Source: Acidobacteriota bacterium (lineage in GTDB: Bacteria; Zixibacteria; MSB-5A5; GN15; FEB-12). From it: a stretch of DNA of 64,000 bases. The position numbers were made by a program, and so were the translations under genes. The notes under the pieces were generated by a model. It had not been told where the DNA came from, ran no database searches, and saw nothing but the letters and a program-made list of their open reading frames with translations. How positions within the stretch are numbered: position 1 is the first letter of the stretch; each line of letters starts with the position of its first letter. The DNA lies in contig DATKXK010000003.1 in assembly GCA_035529075.1 (NCBI GenBank), positions 17,087-81,086 of the forward strand. The letters run 5' to 3'. This document shows positions 60,164 to 64,000 of the stretch, piece by piece.

Positions 60164-61318
60164 ATGAAGCTTGACTCCCCGCTCACGTGGATTGAGTTGT
60201 CGCGCTCGGCCCTGTACAGGAACCTTGACAGCCTGACCAGACTGGCCGGCGGGCGGCAAATGGCCGTATCGGTCAAAGCCAACGCCTACGGTCACGGACT
60301 GCCGGATATCGTCAGCCTCCTGGAGCCGCGCCGTGACGTCGAGTATCTCACCGTGCACTCCCTCGAGGAGGCCATTGCCTCTCGTGATGCGGGCTGGTCC
60401 CGAAAAATCATGGTCCTTGGTCTGGTCCCTACCGACAGTCTCGAGGCCGTTCTCCAGTACCGCCTGGAACCGGTCGTCTTCACCAGAGAATCCCTGACCG
60501 GTCTGGGCAGGCTTGCCGCGAAAGCCGGAACGAGAATCCCCACTCACGTTAAGCTGGAAACAGGGACCAACCGCCAGGGGATACTGGAGACGGAGTTGCC
60601 GGCTTTTGCAGCCATTTACAAGAAATACCCGAGCCTTGGCGGTCCGCAGGGCGCCAGTACGCACTTTGCCAACATTGAGGACACGACGAGCCATGAGTAT
60701 GCCGAGTACCAGCTAAAGAACTTTCATCGCCTGGTCGCGGCCATGACACGTCTGGGCATAAAACCGAAATTGCGCCACACGGCGGCCTCGGCAGCTCTCA
60801 TTTTGTTCGACAAGACCCGCCTGGATCTGGTCCGGCCGGGCATTGCCGTGTACGGGCACTGGCCTTCAAAGGAAACCTACCTCACTTACCGGCTTCAGGG
60901 GGGAACGGACGACATCTTTGCCCCGGTGCTTTCCTGGAAAACCCGCATCACGCAACTGAAGAGGTTGGCCGTCGACAGCTTTGTAGGTTACGGCTGTACC
61001 TATCGGACCAGCGCTCCCGCCCGGCTGGCTGTTCTGCCGGTGGGCTATTGGGACGGATACGATCGCTTCCTTTCCAACCGCTCTCATGTTCTAATCCGTG
61101 GCCGGCGGTCTCCAGTGAGGGGCCGGGTCTGTATGAACATCACGATGGCGGATGTAACTGACAACAAGGGAGCCGCGTTGGGGGATGTCGCCACACTGAT
61201 TGGGCGGGATGGCCGCGAGCAGGTGACCGCGGAACAACTTGGTGAATGGGCGCAGACGATCAACTACGAGATACTGGCCCGCCTGTCTTCGGCCGTAGTC
61301 CGCAGAATTGTGCCCTGA
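60164..61318 (+). CDS. alr: alanine racemase
   Basis: 384 residues from MKLDSPLTWIELSRSALY at 60164. The PLP lysine is K38 in SVKANAYGHG; the catalytic Tyr is in SFVGYGCTYRT near 278-288, and VLPVGYWDGYDRFL .. GRVCMNITMADVT follow. ANIEDTTSHEYAEYQ fits an active fold. It supplies D-alanine for peptidoglycan. A 154-base gap to rex contains the rex promoter and operator. Confidence 0.92.
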   Translation: MKLDSPLTWIELSRSALYRNLDSLTRLAGGRQMAVSVKANAYGHGLPDIVSLLEPRRDVEYLTVHSLEEAIASRDAGWSRKIMVLGLVPTDSLEAVLQYRLEPVVFTRESLTGLGRLAAKAGTRIPTHVKLETGTNRQGILETELPAFAAIYKKYPSLGGPQGASTHFANIEDTTSHEYAEYQLKNFHRLVAAMTRLGIKPKLRHTAASAALILFDKTRLDLVRPGIAVYGHWPSKETYLTYRLQGGTDDIFAPVLSWKTRITQLKRLAVDSFVGYGCTYRTSAPARLAVLPVGYWDGYDRFLSNRSHVLIRGRRSPVRGRVCMNITMADVTDNKGAALGDVATLIGRDGREQVTAEQLGEWAQTINYEILARLSSAVVRRIVP

Positions 61319-61404
61319 AACACTGGCGGGATTTCGGTGGCCGTCCGGGATACAATCGGCGATAATTGAGGTCAATTTTGACGAACATTGGTCGCAGTTT
61401 TCCC

Positions 61405-61432
61405 TTGACAAGGCGGATTAGCGAAGTATGTT
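61405..61432 (+). promoter_or_regulatory. rex promoter
   Basis: TTGACA (61405-61410), a 16-base spacer, TATGTT (61427-61432). Predicted start of transcription near 61439 falls inside the Rex operator. Confidence 0.7.
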
Positions 61433-61434
61433 CT

Positions 61435-61452
61435 TTGTGAACCTTTTCACAT
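61435..61452 (+). promoter_or_regulatory. Rex operator (autoregulation)
   Basis: TTGTGAA-CCTT-TTCACAT: an 18-bp palindrome with one mismatch to the Rex consensus TTGTGAA-N4-TTCACAA. It overlaps the expected transcription start of rex, so Rex should repress its own gene and respond to NADH/NAD+. Confidence 0.9.
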
Positions 61453-61472
61453 ATGTTATGTACTAAGAGGTT

Positions 61473-62156
61473 ATGGTTAACAACACCAATCGGCTGGCGG
61501 CTGCGATAGGCAACAAACGCATCTCCGAATCTACCATACACCGCCTTTCTCTGTACTACCGGGCGCTTTTCCTGCTTGAGAAGGAAGGTGGCGAGACGGT
61601 CTCCTCCAAGGAACTGGCCAAACGCGAGAAGCTGACACCGGCGCAGGTACGCAAGGACCTTTCGTTCTTCGGGTCATTCGGCACCAGGGGACTTGGCTAC
61701 CCGGTCAGCGAACTCAGGCTGCAGATTTCGGCTATTCTCGGTATCAACCGCACTTGGCGGGTGGCCCTGATCGGGGTGGGCAACATCGGCTCGGCGCTGG
61801 TCAGCTACAAGGAATTCGCCAAACAGGGGTTTCAAATAGTCAAGTTGTTCGACAATGACCAGCGCAAGATCGGTTCCAACCACAAGGGCATCGTAATTTC
61901 CGACATCAAGTACTTGGAGAAAGAGCTCAAGGAAGCCCGCATCGAGATGGTGGTTGTAGCAGTACCTGCGACCGTCGCCCAGTACATCGTTGATGACGTC
62001 GTGAAAGCCGGAATCAAGGCGATCTTGAATTTCGCGCCCGTCAACCTCAAAGTTCCGCTCGATGTCTACCTGAGAGATGAGAACATGTCGATGGAGCTCG
62101 AGTACCTCTCGTTCGCAATTGTAAACAACTACACGGAGAAGAAAGTCAGGGTATAG
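61473..62156 (+). CDS. rex: redox-sensing transcriptional repressor Rex
   Basis: 227 residues. N-terminal winged helix (SESTIHRLSLYYRALFLLEKE, SSKELAKREKLTPAQVRKDLSFFGSFGTRGLGY), then a Rossmann NAD(H)-binding domain with VALIGVGNIGSALVSY and VVVAVPATVAQYIVDDV, and the domain-swap helix near the C-terminus (MELEYLSFAIVNNY). The operator at 61435-61452 supports autoregulation. Rex senses NADH/NAD+ and represses fermentative and anaerobic genes. Confidence 0.96.
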   Translation: MVNNTNRLAAAIGNKRISESTIHRLSLYYRALFLLEKEGGETVSSKELAKREKLTPAQVRKDLSFFGSFGTRGLGYPVSELRLQISAILGINRTWRVALIGVGNIGSALVSYKEFAKQGFQIVKLFDNDQRKIGSNHKGIVISDIKYLEKELKEARIEMVVVAVPATVAQYIVDDVVKAGIKAILNFAPVNLKVPLDVYLRDENMSMELEYLSFAIVNNYTEKKVRV

Positions 62157-62466
62157 GCCCTTCCGTCTCAGGCCACCCGTCTGAATCCGTCTGCCCGCCG
62201 GCAGCTTCCTGACCGTGATGCCCTGCCCCGGCGGGCCTTCTTGTCTGGTACTGCCCGCCTTCGCCGCCGGAAGCCGCAGGGCCCCGGGTCCTGTGCCGCC
62301 CTGCCGCCTGACACTGTTGGAGAATCCCCATTGGTGATATGAATCGGCCCATATTTCGGCGGTCGACCAAAGCGCGCAACTCTCTGTCAAAGAATAGCTT
62401 GTACCTTCAGGCACGGCATTTGAAACTGGACAGTCTGTCACGGAATTGAAACCGAAGGGAGATGCC
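62157..62466 (+). other. 310-base gap after rex
   Basis: Contains no open frame with coding character on either strand and no hairpin with a T run that I can see. It holds the presumed promoter of the small exported-protein gene at 62467, whose elements I could not identify. Confidence 0.4.
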
Positions 62467-63045
62467 ATGCAAAAGAGGACAATGGTAGGCTTGGTCCTGA
62501 TCCTGCTCGTGCTCGGATCGGCGATAGTTCTGGCCGGAAGCAATCCCGCCCGCGCCGATAAGCCGAAACCCGCGCATGAAGCTGCCCAGACTTCGACTGA
62601 GATCGAGATGATGATTGAGAACCTCTCGCACCACATCGATCTTTGGCACGATGCCGTTCTTAAAGGGAATACGGCAAACGTGAACCGTTTCGAAGCAGAG
62701 ATTTTGAAGATTGTCCGCTCGGATATAGAAAAAGCACAGACAGCGGTTACGTTCTATGCGCGGAAGGCTGCCCTTTCCCCGCCTCAAATGGACGGTGATC
62801 GCGCGTCTGTCTCCGGCCCGCGCGTTGGCGTGGAACGAGATGCGTTCCGACGGTCGAAATCGATGCTGAGCGCCAAGGAGCAGTTGTCACTGTCGTTCAC
62901 GCGCAGCGATGCGTTCAGCAATAAGTACCGCCTGATCAATGACTACGTTGACCTCCTGCGCAAGCAACTGGACATGCCAAAAGTCGAGTTGGCCGAGCAG
63001 AAAGCAAGCCCCGTGCAGCACTCCGGACAAAAAGTAGCGGATTAG
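62467..63045 (+). CDS. small exported helical protein
   Basis: 192 residues from the ATG at 62467 with AAGGGAG upstream; the TTG seven codons earlier is less likely. Signal peptide (GLVLILLVLGSAIVLAGS). The mature part is helical: IEMMIENLSHHIDLWHDAVL, ANVNRFEAEILKIVRSDIEKAQTAVTFYARKAA, DAFRRSKSMLSAKEQLSLSFTRS and YRLINDYVDLLRKQLDM. No cysteine in the mature part. Unknown family; perhaps periplasmic. A terminator follows at 63082-63115. Confidence 0.65.
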   Translation: MQKRTMVGLVLILLVLGSAIVLAGSNPARADKPKPAHEAAQTSTEIEMMIENLSHHIDLWHDAVLKGNTANVNRFEAEILKIVRSDIEKAQTAVTFYARKAALSPPQMDGDRASVSGPRVGVERDAFRRSKSMLSAKEQLSLSFTRSDAFSNKYRLINDYVDLLRKQLDMPKVELAEQKASPVQHSGQKVAD

Positions 63046-63081
63046 CTGGTCACTCCTCTCCTTGTGTGGGACCCTTTGTGG

Positions 63082-63115
63082 GGCGTCGCCGCATCGTGTG
63101 CGGCGGCGCCTTTTT
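63082..63115 (+). terminator. rho-independent terminator
   Basis: GGCGTCGCCGCA (63082-63093) pairs with TGCGGCGGCGCC (63099-63110) with one G:U pair, followed by TTTTT (63111-63115). It ends the small exported-protein transcript. Confidence 0.9.
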
Positions 63116-63691
63116 CTTATCCCGGCCGCCCGTTCGTGCCTGACGGCTCGCCCCCGGTGCGACTCCACGAGCCTGCGCCCCTTTGCGTTACGGCTCGGCT
63201 GCGTCGAGAGAAACACGGCCCAAAGACGCTAATGTCGCGGCTCAACGCGGGGCAATAATCGACCAGCCGGACGATTTTTTCCTTGCAGTGAGGGCAGGAT
63301 TCATTATTTTGTGTGTGGCACCGGGGGACTGCAACACCTTGGCTGGCAGCCTTTCGCCAGCGTTGCCGCATCGTGATATCTTCGCACTTGCAACGGTCTC
63401 CCGTTCGGTAGGCAGATTGACAGAGGTTAACGGATAACCGCCATTGTGACGGGGAAGACGCTGGCCGGATCCGACTTTCAGGGACACACCGGCACTGAGT
63501 CTCCCCTCGGGAGCAGCGCGTAGCCGCCAAAGCACACGTCAACAGTTACTTAACCTGGATCCCCTCGTTTCAGCGCTGTACGCCGCAGGGTGGTCGTTTC
63601 CGAAGGGGTGTCGGTTCCCCTCTTTGGATAGCAGCAATGCCTGACTGGTTTCGTCAGGTTGGTGAATGGCATGGGCACGAAGGAGTCTACC
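63116..63691 (+). other. 576-base gap before the last gene
   Basis: No coding frame is convincing; a 141-codon minus-strand frame has Cys/Arg-heavy composition and no ribosome site. Near the 3' end, CCGAAGGGG / CCCCTCTTTGG (about 63599-63626) and CCTGAC / GTCAGG (about 63640-63658) can form hairpins in the leader of the following gene. Confidence 0.35.
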
Positions 63692-64000
63692 ATGAGGCGG
63701 ACGTGGATTTTGCTGGTGCTGCTGCTGGCCGTCTGGATGGGGGGAGCCGAGGGTCAGGTGACCGAGGTGGTTCTTGACCACGTGACGAACAGCTACGACG
63801 ACACCCTGTTGCAGGCGGGAGCGGAGCACACCTTTGCACTGCGGGTACGGAACATCGGTAGTTACGTCAACTACAATCCGAACAACGGTTTTCGGGTGTT
63901 TTCGGATGATGGTGCGGAGTGGACGCTGCCGTATACGGACACGGTCATAGACACCACGATTACGATGGTTCAGTTGCCGCCGGACCTGATTCTTGAGACG
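63692..64000 (+). CDS. secreted or surface protein, N-terminal part (3' truncated by window)
   Basis: AAGGAG 6-8 bases before the ATG at 63692. 103 residues visible, frame open to the window edge. Signal peptide (TWILLVLLLAVWMGGAEGQ, cleavage likely near residue 21). The mature beginning (VTEVVLDHVTNSYDDTLLQAG, HTFALRVRNIGSYVN) reads like a beta-sandwich of an extracellular adhesin-like or T9SS-style protein with a DDG calcium-like turn, but no specific family is assigned. Confidence 0.8.
   Translation, partial: MRRTWILLVLLLAVWMGGAEGQVTEVVLDHVTNSYDDTLLQAGAEHTFALRVRNIGSYVNYNPNNGFRVFSDDGAEWTLPYTDTVIDTTITMVQLPPDLILET

Noticed and set aside
63117..63542. 141-codon minus-strand frame in the last gap
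   Set aside because: Cys/Arg-rich, no ribosome site or similarity; probably chance.
1..64000. tRNA, rRNA, CRISPR arrays, prophage or insertion sequences
   Set aside because: I looked for cloverleaf-like TTCGANNC/GGTTCG contexts, repeated spacers, transposase/integrase motifs and terminal inverted repeats and found none convincing; a short or unusual tRNA could be missed by eye.

Overview
The window is one contiguous, GC-rich (visually near 60 %) bacterial chromosome segment. It carries housekeeping genes throughout and I see no rRNA, tRNA, CRISPR array or insertion sequence. The proteome is that of a Gram-negative, FCB-type bacterium: TonB-dependent receptors with a carboxypeptidase-like N-domain, a FadL/OMPP1 porin, HmuY-type and other lipoproteins, Wza/Wzi-like exopolysaccharide proteins, Rex, and bacillithiol-type and transsulfuration enzymes. 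A candidate phylum such as Zixibacteria is my best guess; this is inference from gene content, not a database match.

Layout. 1-3.2 kb: end of a zinc alcohol dehydrogenase, then a minus-strand class V aminotransferase, a small membrane protein and an NAD-dependent epimerase. 3.2-6.3 kb: a Memo-AMMECR1 fusion and an NfeD-SPFH membrane pair. 6.5-9.1 kb: a methyltransferase and a minus-strand redox cluster (OsmC, DUF302, a DUF6132-like small protein with an in-frame UGA, FmdB-type zinc ribbon, thioredoxin-like lipoprotein). 9.3-16.4 kb: an exopolysaccharide locus. 17.0-19.8 kb: FadL-like porin plus a degenerate esterase lipoprotein. 19.9-22.9 kb: sulfur metabolism (BshB1-like deacetylase, cystathionine gamma-lyase type and cysteine/cystathionine synthase type enzymes), the last two preceded by a promoter, a four-cysteine leader peptide and a terminator, i.e. 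an apparent cysteine attenuator. 23.3-28.1 kb: a small zinc-ribbon protein, GreA, and a TPP-riboswitch-controlled TonB receptor plus sodium symporter. 28.2-37.3 kb: small regulators, an adenosine-specific-kinase family protein, a HEAT-cyclophilin fusion, a HmuY lipoprotein/TonB receptor pair and a divergent ketol-acid reductoisomerase homologue.

37.3-40.5 kb is a plus-strand run nadC-birA-IscU-like-mutM. 40.5-45.9 kb is the replication-initiation cluster dnaA-dnaN-recF followed by an ABC ATPase, with DnaA-box-rich gaps on both sides of dnaA. 45.9-48.4 kb holds Mrp, an Rrf2 regulator, LspA and a DksA/TraR protein. 48.4-58.1 kb has ileS, oligoendopeptidase F, a Cdd1-type HhH protein, flavin reductase, purine nucleoside phosphorylase, DivIVA and YggS. 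58.2-64 kb has an uncharacterised protein, a rubrerythrin-like protein, alanine racemase, Rex with its own operator, a small exported protein and the start of a secreted protein cut by the window edge.

The two strongest discoveries are the poly-cysteine leader/terminator in front of the transsulfuration operon and the probable UGA-recoded DUF6132-like selenoprotein. Several enzymes of recognisable families lack their defining catalytic or ligand residues (aminotransferase, esterase, IscU, ketol-acid reductoisomerase), which is itself a recurrent feature of this window.
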